A stretch of 64,000 bases of DNA from positions 29,285,745-29,349,744 of the forward strand of contig CM052357.1 in NCBI GenBank assembly GCA_028551475.1. Direction: 5' to 3'. The notes beneath the pieces were generated by a model. It was not told the DNA's origin, did not search any database, and saw only the letters and a list, made by a program, of their open reading frames with translations. Of this stretch, positions 12,627 to 24,894 are shown one piece after another (position 1 is the stretch's first letter; every line of letters begins with the position of its first letter). A program made the translations under genes and the position numbers. The stretch comes from Casuarina equisetifolia (Eukaryota > Streptophyta > Magnoliopsida > Fagales > Casuarinaceae).

Positions 12627-12701
12627 GCTGAAGAAGAAATTATTGTCGTAGTTTGTGATGATAGCTCAAAGCGGTTGGAACTTACTCAACTCTACAATAA
12701 G
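12627..12701 (+). CDS. Tail exon 1 downstream of the NBS-LRR gene
   Basis: This exon-like segment sits between a TATTGTAG acceptor and a GGTAAATT donor. It is open in the frame AEEEIIVVVCDDSSKRLELT followed by QLYNK. Related copies lie at about 521-597, 1660-1735 and 14580-14632, of which only this one and the first stay open. Conservation of both splice borders across copies argues for a real exon. It may be a C-terminal extension of the resistance gene or a separate small gene. No family is recognised. Confidence 0.4.
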
Positions 12702-12753
12702 GTAAATTCTCGTGTTAATTGGCATCTCATTGTCTGTTTGATATTGCTTGCAG

Positions 12754-12963
12754 ACGTGCCAAGTTGTGTGGTTAAATCCCTTGGAATCTGCCGGAACATC
12801 CTTAGAGAACCAATTAATGTCGACTCTCAACTTGATGAAGAGTCTTCTTCCATTGAAAACAGTTTCTTGACACATAAACTACATTCTCTCTGCTCTGACA
12901 AAGCCTCCTACCTCGCACCTGATGAAGCACAGGACAACAATTACAAACTGAAGATTCAGAAGG
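12754..12963 (+). CDS. Tail exon 2 downstream of the NBS-LRR gene
   Basis: After a TTGCTTGCAG acceptor the frame reads DVPSCVVKSLGICRNILREP and continues for about 70 residues, rich in Ser, Asp and Glu, to KLKIQK before a GTATCT donor. Diverged copies at about 1850-2000 and 14728-14930 contain stops. The frame stays open past the donor to 13298, so the exon end is a choice. The function is unknown and acidic disordered character is evident. Confidence 0.4.
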
Positions 12964-12969
12964 TATCTG

Positions 12970-13410
12970 TCAAGTTAAATCTCCCTTTCAATAATCTTCC
13001 GTTCCCTAGACAAGATGCTGCTCAATCTCAAAACGGTCAAAATGCAGCTAATACAGATGCACCAGCCACCCGGTTAAGAGAAAATGGTGGTGCAAACAAT
13101 ACTGCAATTGATGCGGCGCAGGCAACAACTGACGCTTCAAACCAGCATGGGTACATCAAGACCCTTCAATATTATATGATTTCCGAGATATGCAGAGAAG
13201 ACAGTTTGAGTTTGTCAAGAAAAGGGCGTTTCTCTTGGAAAAAGGATTCATGCGGAGTACCAGAAAGAATAATTTGTGAGTTAAATTACAGTCTTTGAGG
13301 CACATGTTTCTCTTGTTGAAGTTTAGAATTAAACGGCCTGAAGTATTATTACCTAAGTGCACGTAGATGCCAATTGACATGCTTCTTAGTGTTGTCATAA
13401 TATCCATGAA
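12970..13410 (+). other. Copy-specific insertion with open frame
   Basis: This roughly 440-base stretch is absent from the paralogous copy A, where the flanking wording joins near 2045. The tail frame continues into it as far as 13298, with an Ala/Asn/Gln-rich passage (DAAQSQNGQNAANTDAPATR) and then HGYIKTLQYYM. I do not recognise the protein. It may be a captured gene fragment or original sequence lost from copy A. Confidence 0.4.
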
Positions 13411-14575
13411 TCTAGAAAAAGGTAGATAATAATAACTGATGCTACACATAGTTGTAGCCAAGGACACCATGCTTGATTCGAGGGTTGGTAGACAAAGGAA
13501 ATTGCCAAGTAGGTCCAAGCCAAAGCAACCAAGCTAAGAAGGCTGTTAAGCTTGTTTAATTTTCTCTCTAGATATCTCTCTATTTTGGTAGCGGAAAAAC
13601 TAGTTAGTTGGATGAAGTTACCATTTCCTCGGAGGTAGGCAAAAACTACGTTCTTTGTGATAGAGGTCTGGTCATTGAGCATCAGTTCTAGCTCCCTTCC
13701 AGTCCTCTTTGTTATCAGTTGCTATGGTGAGGATCAAACCATATTGCATTCTTACATGTGGGCTGATTTCTTGGTGTCATTTGGCCAACTACTGTTGAGG
13801 AAGGGTTGAGTCTTTAATTCAAGTTATATAATGGGTAAAATTCTGGGGATATAATTATCATTTATCTCACTGGACCTCAAATCAAATATACATAAGCTTT
13901 TAGTTTGAGTCAGACGCAACCTAATTATCCAAGCAGTTTAACGTTGTGGCTCCTGTTGTTTTCCGTTGTAAGCAGAGTTTAAAGAGTAATTCGTTAGACC
14001 TCCTTAGATTTTAACTTTTTTACCTCAGTACTTCGTGGATGTATCCTGACAATTACTACCGGCCTTAAAGTAATTGAGGAGATGATACCATCAATTTCCA
14101 GTGCCTTGGGGAACTTTGATCTAATTTACTGTTTAGCTCTCCACATTCTTCTATTCTAACCACTCTTTTAAATAAGTGGCACATTGATTATTGCCTTGCT
14201 GTGTAGTTCAATGTACATCATTATGTGATCTTAATTCGAGATCTGTAGTTAAACGAAGTTAGTGAAACGCCTAGGTGGCCACTCCTAATCTAACCACTAT
14301 CTGAAATATTTCATGTACCCTAAACCGTGTATATATTTTGAACTGTGTTTTCAATGGTTTTTGATACCTGTTGGTTTTGAAATCCTTGATCTTTTGGAGC
14401 TTCGGCTTAAATGTGTAGTCATCATTGCAAAGCTGATTTTAGTGTTAATTTTTGTATATGACTTTTATGGCATCACTCATGAGAAAATGGTAGTTGGCTT
14501 TCCTTTTGAAGCAGGTGGTCTTTGTTTTCCTTGATTGTTTTCTGAGGTTGACATCAAATCAAACGCGATTGCAAG
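13411..14575 (+). repeat. Intronic-type block shared with copy A
   Basis: Collinear with about 2045-3110 by eye, from GGTAGATAAT to the region before the acidic exon-like piece. No protein-coding signal of its own is visible. Confidence 0.5.
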
Positions 14576-15015
14576 GGAAGAGCCGTTTGTGATGATACAC
14601 GGAACGAATGGAACTTACGCAGCTTTACAATGAGGTTAAATCCTTGAATTTATGTCCATTTCGTTCAGAGTTCATAAGTCCATAGTAGTAAACAGATCCT
14701 TCATGATCTTATACGATCTTATATGATCCTAGTGCAGATGTACAAGGTCGTGCAGTAGACTCCTCTAGAATCAGTTCGAATATCCTCAGAGGAACAAACA
14801 CTGAACTCTTTTAACTTGATGAAGATCCTCTTTCCATTGGAAAACATTTCTGATAACATAAACCACGTGCACTCTACCTAGACAAAGCCTCCTCCCAAGC
14901 CGATATTGAGGGTCGGGTGACAATCACAAACTAAATCCCAGTCAGTATTTCAACTAGGTCCCCATCCGCACATGAAGATGATCAAAGCCCTGCTTCTCTG
15001 ACAAAAACAAAGAAC
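14576..15015 (+). pseudogene. Degenerate second set of tail exons
   Basis: Pieces at 14583-14632 (ELTQLYNE before GTTAAAT) and 14728-14930 resemble tail exons 1 and 2 but carry frame changes and stops. A tandem copy of the tail exons therefore decayed between the open copy and the EP-repeat exon that follows. Confidence 0.45.
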
Positions 15016-15258
15016 ATGGACAGGGCGGCAGAGTCTAAACCTAAGGAAAGCTCCAGATTAGCAGTCTCAGACCCAGAGCCAGAGCCAGAGCCAGAGCCAG
15101 ATCAAGCAAAAGCAAATAGTGAATCTCCTTGTGACAATCAAGCTTCTCTGGATCCAGATCCTCGTCAAGCAGAAAGAACTGAGGAAGTGCAGTCAACAGA
15201 AACACATTGCAGTCAATCTAGCTCAGCCTCCACATCATCTAATCCAACTCAGCAGTAA
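15016..15258 (+). CDS. Acidic Glu-Pro repeat tail, unknown function
   Basis: An ATG-started frame of 80 residues is low-complexity and acidic, with a PEPEPEPEPD run from a GAGCCA hexanucleotide repeat (about 15073-15101) and a Ser/Thr/Gln-rich C-terminus ending SSNPTQQ. It lies at the end of the tail-exon region, and a short related run (AGACCCAGGCCCAGACCCAG) occurs at 3902 in copy A. It could be the last exon of the tail or a separate small gene. Disorder is likely; no domain is recognised. Confidence 0.4.
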   Translation: MDRAAESKPKESSRLAVSDPEPEPEPEPDQAKANSESPCDNQASLDPDPRQAERTEEVQSTETHCSQSSSASTSSNPTQQ

Positions 15259-15285
15259 CAACCTCCAACTACCTTCAGTTATTCT

Positions 15286-15450
15286 GTTGAGTTTAGTTAA
15301 GTTCAGTTGTAACTATAAGTTAAGAGCTATACCTGTAAAGCCGTCTATAAAAGGCATGCTTGCCATTGTATTCCTTACGCTAATGAAAACAGCAGAGTTT
15401 ACAAGGCATATCTCTCTCTGTTTCCTCACTTTCTCAGAAATTCAACTAGA
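15286..15450 (+). mobile_element. Possible short solo LTR (copia-like composition)
   Basis: The segment opens TGTTGAGTTTAGTTAAG, contains a TATA-like CTATAAAAGG and ends near CTAGAACA, the layout of a small copia LTR. I see no matching target-site duplication and no second copy in the window, so the call is weak. Confidence 0.28.
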
Positions 15451-16590
15451 ACAACTCTGCCATTTCGATCCCAAGATAATGAGACCATCTCGCATGAAGG
15501 GGCAGCGTGCAAACCAGCCCAACCCTGCACGGTCCCAGAACTAAAGAAGAGATGAACTTCACTGAGGAAGGGGCAGCTAATCTATATGTAGGGATTTATT
15601 TTTATTATTTCCAATGCTATAGTAGGTTCATAGCTTTTGTATAGGTATGGATGTCGTTCATTTGCTTTCAGTTGTAATCAATTGTAAAGGCCGATCACTT
15701 AGGTTCTTTTTCAGTGAGGACCTGGTACACAAAACACCAGCTCCATTTGTGTTCATTTTGCTTCAGTTCGTGTAATCCAATTTATAAATACAAAGTGTCG
15801 TAACGTTTTGTAAGTTCTGGTTTAGAATTCTTCTTGATTATTAGTGGTTTAGTAGTTAATATTTATATGTAGCTTGAATGAATTATCATTTATAAACTAA
15901 CTGCTGCAAGATAATAATTAATAAAAGATACATGTGATTTGATTTAAGCATAACGTGACACCTATGTATACTTTTCTCTAACCAACCAGTTAGAGAGACT
16001 TTTTCACTAATCAAAAAAAAAATAGTAATTAACCCTTATATCTACTATTTTCACATCCAGAAAAATCACCACAAATCTTTGCCTTAAGCACGTCAACTCA
16101 ACAGTTTGAATATTGGTGATATATAAAGAGACGAGATATACAAGTATGTGAGAGTATGAATCACCCAAAAAGCATGCCTTTACAACATCTAACAAGTAAA
16201 GAGGAGGCCATTGAGCAACCTTTGTACACACCTACTGTTGCAAAATGAGACTCGATTTTGAGCCCCGATCTTTGTTTTCTTAACTTCAAACAATGTCATT
16301 CTATAGTTTCTTTAGACAAAATGCTCGTCATGGCTTTTGTGGGAAACGACACCGCCTTCTTTAGACAAAATGCTCGTAACGTATGGCTGAATGATGTGTT
16401 TTCATGATAGAATTGTGCATAAACCATCGTTGAAACGTTGAAACAAAACCATTAAGACCCAAGCTAAAAACACAACGTTTGTGGCTTGTGAAACAACTTT
16501 GTTTTACTTGAGATAATTCATGTTTTCTTCCTTAAAGATGTATCAATGTTTTAGCACATTTTTTGCCACAAACTCCTATACATTTATTCT
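15451..16590. other. Intergenic, no gene recognised
   Basis: AT-rich with several short frames on both strands, none with domain or codon support. Part of 15470-15800 could be 3'-UTR of the tail gene. A minus-strand 74-codon frame at 16007-16231 has no recognisable features. Confidence 0.4.
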
Positions 16591-18514
16591 TATATAATTG
16601 TTAGGCCTACGAGTCCAAAGTTGTCATGCCTGTAAGCCTGCAATTGTAGGGTCTGTGTGCCCAGAACTGGGAGACCTGTTCTTGAATTTTCTTCAATTTC
16701 TTGACAATAAACAAGCTTTATCCGTCTTGTTTGAGTTGTTTTCGCTTCCTTTGGCAAGCACAGTGCTTCGACTTGATCTCTGGTGCATGTGTACTGACAA
16801 TTTCACGGCAGGAATTGAGCTTGCGACAACTTGCAACTTTTCACAAAACAAAGAATCTTCGACCTGCTTATCTTCTATAAAAGTAAGTTTAAAATAAGGC
16901 TGGTGCAGTACAGCCTTATTTTTTCTTTTTGGGCATGATGGGCGGATGTGCTTTCTTTGATTTCCTAAACCGAAAGATTTGGGGCTTATACAACAGCCAT
17001 CGAGATATCATATTATCTCGAGGGTTGAGGCCGAGCGACCAAACTCAGTCATGTTGTTCTAGATTAACATATCTTAGTTCTTGAGTTCTCCTTGCTAAAG
17101 AAGGACTGATTAACTAGATTTCCATCTTTTCAAGCCTTCAAACGATCTTGGAACTCTTCAGCCTGATGAGAGGTCATCAGAGAGTCCAAAGGCCAAAGTT
17201 CCATTTTTCAATAATTCACTACAGGGTTAGGGATTAGCTGGAGTGGAGAGGTACAGAACAAAAGATACAATTAGGGGACGGAAATTGGTTTTAGAGAAAA
17301 AATTCTTACATTGGATTGGATTACTCTCTTAAAAGCCACTTTCAAAGTCTATAATATGCAGAACCTCCAATTTAAGATGGCAGTCCATCTTTTTTGGTTT
17401 ATAGAATAATTAGAGGTTTCCTTTTGTGTAAGGAAGAAAGCAACTGATTTTATGAAGGATAACCTAGCTATTCAAAAAGAAGGAAAAACAGTACTCACTT
17501 TCCGTCTTCTTCAGCTCTTATTCACCAGTCATTGCTTTTTTCTACTCTCCAGCATGTAAGTTAAAGAAGAAAAAAAATGAAAATGAAGTAACAATAACTT
17601 GTCATAAGCACATATACTAGTTCATTTATGCGTTTTACTCCTGGATTCCCCAAAATATAACGGTGTCCACCAAAATCACAATTTTTATAGTGTCACCTAG
17701 CATTAGCACTATTTAATAGGAGTTCATTTTAGCATTGAGTTCAATTTTTACATTTTTAATATTTCAATATCTCGATTTTTTTTATAGACCATTTCGTTGG
17801 TTGATTTTATTCAAGCCCGAAATTTATTAATTTCAATTTTTCTACACTTGGTTACACACCTCTAGGTGTGAACAAGAGTAACACAACTTTTTGATTTTCA
17901 AAATATTTATGGTCGATTTAATTGCTTCATGGGGTTTAAATTTTCTAAGTGTAATTTATAGATAACCTTTCATTCTTTTGTTGTCAAAAACATTAGAATC
18001 ATAACTATAAAGCTAATTTAGAGAATAGTTCAAAATATTTTTAGATAATTTATGTTTGCATCATTTATGGCGATATAGTTGGATGACAAAGAAAAAAAAG
18101 TAAATAATGATTGCATCTTCACAGCAAGAAGAATAGTAAAGGAAAGTAGCACCTTACCTTGTTATTGTCTTCCTTTGCTGCTTAGGTCCTAATTGGCATT
18201 GTAGGTATCAACGAGTATTAATGCGTTATCCTACGAGATACTTCGTCACTAAATACATATACCAAAAACCAGTTCTAATAAACTTCGTATTTAAGACGTA
18301 AAAGGTAGGTGACGACAAAGATGATTCCTCTAGACTTTTTAGCCAACGGCAAAGACATTTTGAACATACAACAAAAGGGAGAATAAGAGAACCAATTAAC
18401 GACAACGGAAACTCATAAATATTTAATCTAAAATGTCTGCGGGCTAAGTGCTTCGTTAGGTCTCTAAAAAGCTTGCTTTTTACTATAGATTTTCCGTAAT
18501 GACATGGAGACAAA
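16591..18514. repeat. Segmental duplication unit 1 (left part)
   Basis: Consecutive blocks match unit 2 by eye: 16780-17040 with about 34990-35250, 17050-17420 with 35290-35910, 17450-17990 with 36465-37020, 17990-18270 with 39610-39900, and 18280-18514 with 42540-42765 and 34210-34300. The part that in unit 2 holds a CEP relic is deleted here, between about 17420 and 17455. The unit stops abruptly at the gypsy LTR and resumes at 23836. Confidence 0.7.
17045..17220 (-). pseudogene. Minus-strand ORF remnant shared by three units
   Basis: On the minus strand this block and its copies (35320-35470, 59515-59700) read a common ending like KDGNLVNQ.FFSK then SRTKIC and stop, preceded by EKW. The copy at 59515-59745 is open for 76 codons; this one and the 35 kb copy are interrupted. 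I do not recognise the family. It may be the 3' end of a duplicated gene fragment. Confidence 0.3.
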
Positions 18515-18989
18515 TGTCGTATTCCAATTCTAACTCCTCACAAATCCGGTTCTTAAACTACAAGGGACGATCTAGGCTCCTATCGGGTTTAGAATTCCTT
18601 TTCTTTCTGCCAATCTTCACCACACGACAACACAGCACACAACAGCACAATCACAAAATGAATCTAAGATAGAGTTTAAACAACTTACCGCATCAAGTGG
18701 ACACGACACACCTGCATCCAAGGGAGACAGCACCTTTGCATCGATGAGGGACACAGCACCGACGGCTAGAAGGCCAATTTTTCATAAACAACTAGCTAGG
18801 GTTCTTTGGGCGTCGGCCCCCCCCTCTTTTACAAGGTTTTCAGCTTAATTACAATACTGCCATTACTAAAACAAAAAGCCTCCACACAAGGCTATTCGAC
18901 CCATTAACAAATAGCCCACTTGAGCCCATAGTTCACACCTTACACAAAATTATAAACAACAAAAGATCCTAACTTTCTTGCCTGCGACA
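18515..18989 (-). repeat. 3' LTR of the gypsy element
   Basis: 475 bases bounded by TG and CA on the plus strand (TGTCGTATT...CTGCGACA). It is followed on the right by the complement of a purine-rich tract. It abuts segmental-duplication sequence on its left. Confidence 0.85.
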
Positions 18990-21900
18990 ACTCCCTTCCC
19001 CTCAAGGAAAAACCTTGTTCCCAAGGTTGAAGTTTGGATACCTGAGGTAAAACTGGTTAACGGACTCCCAAGTGGCATCTATAGTGGATGAACCTTTCTA
19101 GAGCACGAGTATTTGTTTTTCACCCTTTGCCACTCTAGTTTGCAAAATGGCTTGCGGTTAAGCTAGTATAATGCCTTCTGCCTCCACAAACGTTGGTAAT
19201 TCTGCTTGGACTTGAACTTGGCTGCCAATAAACTTCTTCAAGGCTGAAACATGAAAGACTGGATGAATTCTAGAATCCTCAGGTAGTTTCAACTTATAGG
19301 CCAATGTTCCCACTTTGTCTAACACCTCCAAAGGGCCATAATACAATGGCCTTAATTTATTAGGGCGTCTCATACTTACTGACAACTATTGATAAGGTTG
19401 CAACCTCAAAAATACCATCTCCCTTACTTGGAACTCCCTATCTGTCCTTCCTTTGTCATAAACTCTCTTGATCCTATTTTGGGAGTCAATGAGCTTCTCC
19501 CTTAGCATTCTCATTACGTGATCTCTTGTCATTAACTCCTTATTCGCTGCCTCCACAGAAGTTGCCCCTGGAACATAATCTAAAAGAGAAGGAGGTGGAC
19601 GTCCGTAGACTACCTCATAAGGGCTTTTGCCAGAGGATCCGTGGATGCTGGTATTATAACATAGTTCAGCCCATGGCAACCATTTCGCCCAATACTTAGG
19701 TTGATCACCAGTGAAGCACTGCAAATACATCTCCAACACTTGGTTCACTGCCTCAGTTTGCCTATCTGACTGTGGATGGTAAGTTATGGAATAGTTCAAT
19801 CTTGTCCCTTGTAGGTTAAACAATTCCTGCCAAAATAGGCTAGTAAAAACTTTATCCCGATCAAACACTATTCTTTTTGGGAGACCATTTAATCTGTAGA
19901 TGTTCTGGAAAAATGCTTCTGCTACTATGACTGCAGTGTAAGGATGGTTAAGAGGTATGAAATGAGCCATTTTTGATAACCTATCAACCACTACCAAAAT
20001 ACAAGTCTTTCCCTTGGAACTAGGCAAATCCTCAATAAAATCCATTGATAACTCAATCCAAATCTCTTGTGGAACTGGTAATGGCTGCATAAGACCAGCA
20101 GGAAGTGTGTTCAAACTCTTGTTCTTCTGACATACCATACATTCTTGCACTACTTCTTGTACTAATCTTTTCATCTTACGCCAAAGAAAGAGGCCTTGAC
20201 CCTTTGAAGGGTTTTGTGTACCCTTTCATGTGCTGCTGCATGAATTTCTTCCACTAGCGGTCTTGATAGTGCCGAGTTAGGACTTAGATACATTCTACCT
20301 TTGTAAAACAAAATCCCATTTTTGTACTGCCATGGTCCCTTAAGCGTTCCAGCTTGGATTTGTTGAACTAATTTATGCATCTATGGTTGTTCTTTTACTT
20401 CCTCTTGGATGGGTTCTATCCATAAGGGAATAGGGGCAGAAATGGCTTGTAAAGCCCCTAATGTTTCTCCTTCACCATGAAAGTCTTCCTTCCGAGATAG
20501 GGCATCTGCCACTGTGTTTTCATGTCCAGGCTTATACTCAATGATGAAATCAAACCCCATCAACTTTATTAACCATTTTTGTTGAGTTGGTGTTGAAATT
20601 TTTTGCTCCCACAAGTACTTCAAGCTTTTCTGTTTTGTTTTCACAATAAACCTTCACCCTAATAGATAGTTCCGCCACTTGTTCACTGTCACAACAACAT
20701 CCATTAATTCTTTCTCATAAGTTGACAATAGTGCATTCTTTCCTGATAAGGCTCGACTGAAAAAGGCTATAGGATGTCCTTCCTAAGATAACACCACTCC
20801 AATTCCCGTTCCTGATGCATCACATTCCAACTCAAACCCTTTATCAAAGTTTGGTAAGGTTAGTACTGGTGCAGAAACCATAGCTCTTTTTAACTCCTCA
20901 AAGGCCTTTTCTACTGTAAGGTTCCATTGAAAACTATTTTTCTTAAGTAGGGCTATGAGAGGAGCAGCAATTATTCCATAATTCACGATGAAACGCCTGT
21001 AATATCCTGTCAAGCCTAAAAATCCCCGCAGCCCCTTAACTTGTGTAGGTTTAACCCACTCTAACATATCCCAAACCTTCTCATCATCCATTGACACCCC
21101 AACCGCACTGATAATATGTTCGAGATACTTAACAGATGGCTGTCCAAAGGAACATTTGCTTTTCTTAACAAATAGCACATTGTCTTTCAACACCCCGAAC
21201 ACCCTTTTTACATGTTCCACATGTTCACTCCAACTCTTATTATAAATGAGGATATCATTAAAAAATACCAATACGAACTTCCTTAAGAATTCTCGAAAGA
21301 CTGCATTCATTAAAGCTTGAAAGGTAGAAGGAGCATTACATAATCCAAAAGGCATCACTAAATACTCATAGTGCCCTTGGTGTGTTTGAAATGTTGTTTT
21401 ATATATGTCCTCTGAATGCTTCCTAATTTGATGATAGCCCGATCGAAAATCCACCATTAAGAAAAATTGTGCTCCATGTAACTCATCCATAAGCTCTTCT
21501 ATTGTGGGAATTGAGAACCTATCCTTAACTGTTTGTTTATTTAAGGTTCTATAATCCACACAAAGTTTCCAAGACTTGTCTTGTTTTCTAACCAAAAGTA
21601 CCAGTGATGAATACGGGCTACTGCTCGGTCTAATGGCTCCCGAGTCTAACAACTGTGCAACCATTTTTTCTAGCTCATTTTTCTGGTAGTGGAGGTAACG
21701 GTATGGTCTAGATGCAATTGGCTCACTTTCCTCCTTGAGGGTTATGCGATGATTGAATTTTCTTAATGGTGGCAATCCTTGAGGTTCATCAAACAATTCC
21801 TCATACATTTGTAAGATCTTCTGTAATTTCTTATCCAACCTCCCCTTTTCCACCGTTTCACTGGGTTGTGCCTTACTATCTATAGTCACTAGCTTTGGTT

Positions 21901-23668
21901 CACAAACTTCTTGTATCTGCAGCAACAATCCCACTCCTATATGCTTTATCTCTTTACATATAAGTTCCTCATCAACAATCTGGTTTTCTCTTGGTTTAAT
22001 CCCCCAAATGGTTACCATTTTTGACCCTACATGAAAAGTCATCCTTAATTCCTCCATATTCCAAACAATGTCCCCTAAAGTGCTCAACCACTAAGATCCC
22101 AGCGCTGCTTCAGAACCAGGTATGTGGAGTAACCAAAAATCTAATTTCATCCTAGCTTTCTGCACTACCACCTCAATCCCTTTACAGAGCCCTTCACTTT
22201 TCAGCTTCTCACCGCTTGCTACTATCACTTCAATGTTTTTTCCATCATCCACCTTTAACCCCCATTTTCGAGCTAACCTTGTATTTAGGAAATTATGAGT
22301 ACTTCTCGTGTCCATTAGGATGCAAGCTTTATTAGCACCTATCCCAAAATTACCCATCACCCTCATAGTTCGTGGGTTTGTGTCACCTTTCATTGACTCT
22401 AGAGTTAATTCGCCCAACATGGCTTTACAAGAAATTTTTGGGGTTAAATCAACCATTTCTTGTTCTTCCTCTACTACCTCGGGCACTACACTTGCCCTAT
22501 CGTCCTCATCCTCATCCTCATTCTCGTCTTCCTCTTGTATTGCCATTACAAACAACTTACCCTTACAATTATGGCCTGGTGTAAATTTCTCATCACAATT
22601 AAAACAAGTCATTTTTCTCGCCTCTCTTGTATCTCCTTAGGCGTTAATGACTTAGGGTTTTTTGAAGATCCTGACCCTTTTTTCCAATTGTTATTAGGCT
22701 GGGTTTGAGCTTTTGGAGTAAAGAACCTTTCTTTCTTAGGCGGAACATTCTTATCCTCCCACAATTATGCCAACCCAATAGCATCAGCCAGATCCTGAGG
22801 TTTTCTGGACTGAACTTCCTTTCTAAGGCCCTCCTTTAACCCTGTAAGGAAGTAAGTAAGTAATTAAGTTCCTGTTCATCTGTCACATAATCAACTTTCA
22901 TAAGGAGTTGCATGTAATTAAACTCATACTCCTCCACAGAGCCTGTTTACTGCAATTTAATTAGATCCATGAGATGGTCTTGATACACTGATGGCCTATA
23001 ACGTTTGATTAAGGCATCATTAAGATTAGACCATGTGAATTGCCTTCCTCCAGCTTTCCTTTGTATCCATCCCATACATAAGTGAGCTTCATTATCCAAG
23101 TGCCAAGACGCAATTGACGCTTTATCCCTCTCCCTTGTGTTATTAAATCTAAAAGACTCTTCTGCCCTACAAATCCAACTTGTTGGATCACTTCCTCCAG
23201 CAAAACGAGGGAATTCAAATCTATGATTAGTTAGCTGTCTTTCCTACTTATTGTTATCTTGGTCAGCCCTTCTGATATTTTTGCCATTCCTATCTCGTCT
23301 CCTATCATCAAGGTCATAAGACTCCTCTTCATCAAACTCCTCCTCCTCTTCTTCTTTCTTAATTTTTTTTATCTTTATATCCCGAAGTAGACCCATTCAT
23401 TTTTGGATCAAAGCTCCTCATTTTTTTTTGTCATTATACGTCTCGTGCAAACGTTGGAATGCTTGCAAAACCTCTTTTAATTCTTTTGACGTAACCTCTT
23501 GATGCCGGGCTAACTGATCCTACAATCGCCGGTTATCCTCTTCCCTTTTTCTTTCACTTTCCTCCTGTCGCCGCTCCATTTCAGCCTGATGACGATCCAT
23601 GTCGGCTTGGATTCTCCCCCACATCTGGTCTGTCATAGTTGGTTCAAACTTGGCTCTAGATACCAATT

Positions 23669-23835
23669 TGTCGCAGTCCAATTCTAACTCTTCACAAACC
23701 CAGTTCTTAAACTGCAAGAGACGATCTAGGCTCCTATCGGGTTTAGAATTCCTTTTTCTTTCTACCAATCTTCACCACACAACAACACAGCACACAATAG
23801 CATAATCACAAAATGAATCTAAGATAGAGTTTAAG
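23669..23835 (-). repeat. 5' LTR of the gypsy element, partial
   Basis: About 167 bases match the left part of the LTR at 18515-18680. The remainder of the LTR is absent, and beyond 23836 the sequence is segmental-duplication DNA related to about 42990-43060. The outer part of the LTR and neighbouring host DNA appear to have been lost together. Confidence 0.8.
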
Positions 23836-23950
23836 TAATAACAACTTAAGAAGCATGACGGTTACGAAAAAGTAGTACCTACATTAGAGAAACCTTTATT
23901 GCGGACGATAGAACCGCTGCTGTTAGATAGTAGGATCACAGCATTCTGAT
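23836..23950. repeat. Segmental duplication unit 1 (right part)
   Basis: Shares GAAGCATGA then GGTTA, AAATAG or GATAGTAGGATC-type wording with 42995-43065, which in unit 3 lies about 230 bases after the sequence matching 18514. It marks the far side of the gypsy insertion. Confidence 0.55.
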
Positions 23951-24890
23951 GCATCATAAATTCTTGGCGAGCCCTACTTAAATTCACAAAATTCTTATAC
24001 ATCATAAACAAAAGAAACACCCATCTCTCAAGAAATACATTTTTTTTTTCAAAAAAATACACCAAGTAGTGCCAATGCATCGCGAAATCTTGAAAGATTC
24101 TTTTTCTTTTTCTTTTTTTTTTTTCCAACTATTTGATCATGAAATAGTTCAAGATGAGGAGGCTACAGTGGATGATGAAGAGGAAGATGGATTTTTGAAG
24201 GTGTCGAAGGTTTTACCTTTCTTGTACTATTCTCTCCAGTTATGTTATTGTGCATCTAGTGATTTAAGGTATGCATTATTTCTTTTATTGGCACACTTTT
24301 TTGATCTCCTATTAATACTCTAATTTAAGATGGTTTAACCCAATTTTCTTCAATTATATTAAAAATATGAGGAGTTGCATTGTCAAGGAGAGTTGGTATT
24401 TCCCTCTATTGGAAGTTGATCAGCCTAGTGTGTGCATAGAAAGATGTCAAATGTGGACATGAATCAGGTTATACTTGCATTACTGTCAAGCATAAATGTC
24501 ACCTTCTTTTGGATGAAATATTCAATTTTAGGGTGAAACTGAATTAGTCACAAAGCATTTTACGGCATCCTTGTGCCTATGTCTTGAATATGCCATTGTC
24601 ATTAGATTGTAATCTTTTCTGGTACCTGTTTAACTATTCTCTCATATTTTGAGAGATGACCTTATATTTTACTTCGTGTCCATTCCTTTTGGTCTCATCC
24701 AACACACATAGTCAACATTTTTGCTATAAGAGAAATCTTTAACTGATTTTTTCAGTTAACTGATTTGAAAAAGGTCCAATAATCCCTTCAGGCCATAGCC
24801 TGTTTCTTCACATGGACAACATTTCTTTTGGAGTGGGCTACCTTCTTTAACTGATTTGAAAAAGGGCTGGCCTTCCGGAAAAATATGATC
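23951..24890. other. Intergenic; short acidic open piece
   Basis: Nothing firm. At about 24126-24210 the plus strand reads an acidic passage (HEIVQDEEATVDDEEEDGFL) that could be an orphan exon, but I recognise no family and no partner exon. The rest is AT-rich without repeats that I can place. Confidence 0.35.
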
Positions 24891-24894
24891 CAAT

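Larger units (their letters stand above)
18515..23835 (-). mobile_element. Ty3/gypsy chromovirus-like retrotransposon, broken fossil
   Basis: Transcribed leftward. A gag-like region (about 22600-23770) leads into a CCHC zinc knuckle and aspartic protease (22091-22612). Reverse transcriptase and RNase H (about 20380-22087), integrase zinc-binding and core domains (about 19386-20380) and a chromodomain-like end (about 19010-19160) follow. A primer-binding site resembling initiator tRNA-Met lies beside 23669 and a polypurine tract beside 18990. The element is broken, with roughly six to ten interruptions. The overlap of the two LTRs differs by about 7 percent by eye, suggesting an age of a few million years at commonly used plant rates. 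Confidence 0.9.

Noticed and set aside
15119-15544. A 141-codon frame overlapping the Glu-Pro ORF
   Set aside because: It is out of frame with the better-supported 15016-15258 ORF, has no domain, and its start lies inside that ORF.
22308-22708. Overlapping Ser- and Pro-rich plus-strand frames of 70-110 codons
   Set aside because: They lie opposite an acidic, zinc-knuckle-containing region of the gypsy fossil and are shadow frames of its Glu/Asp codons.
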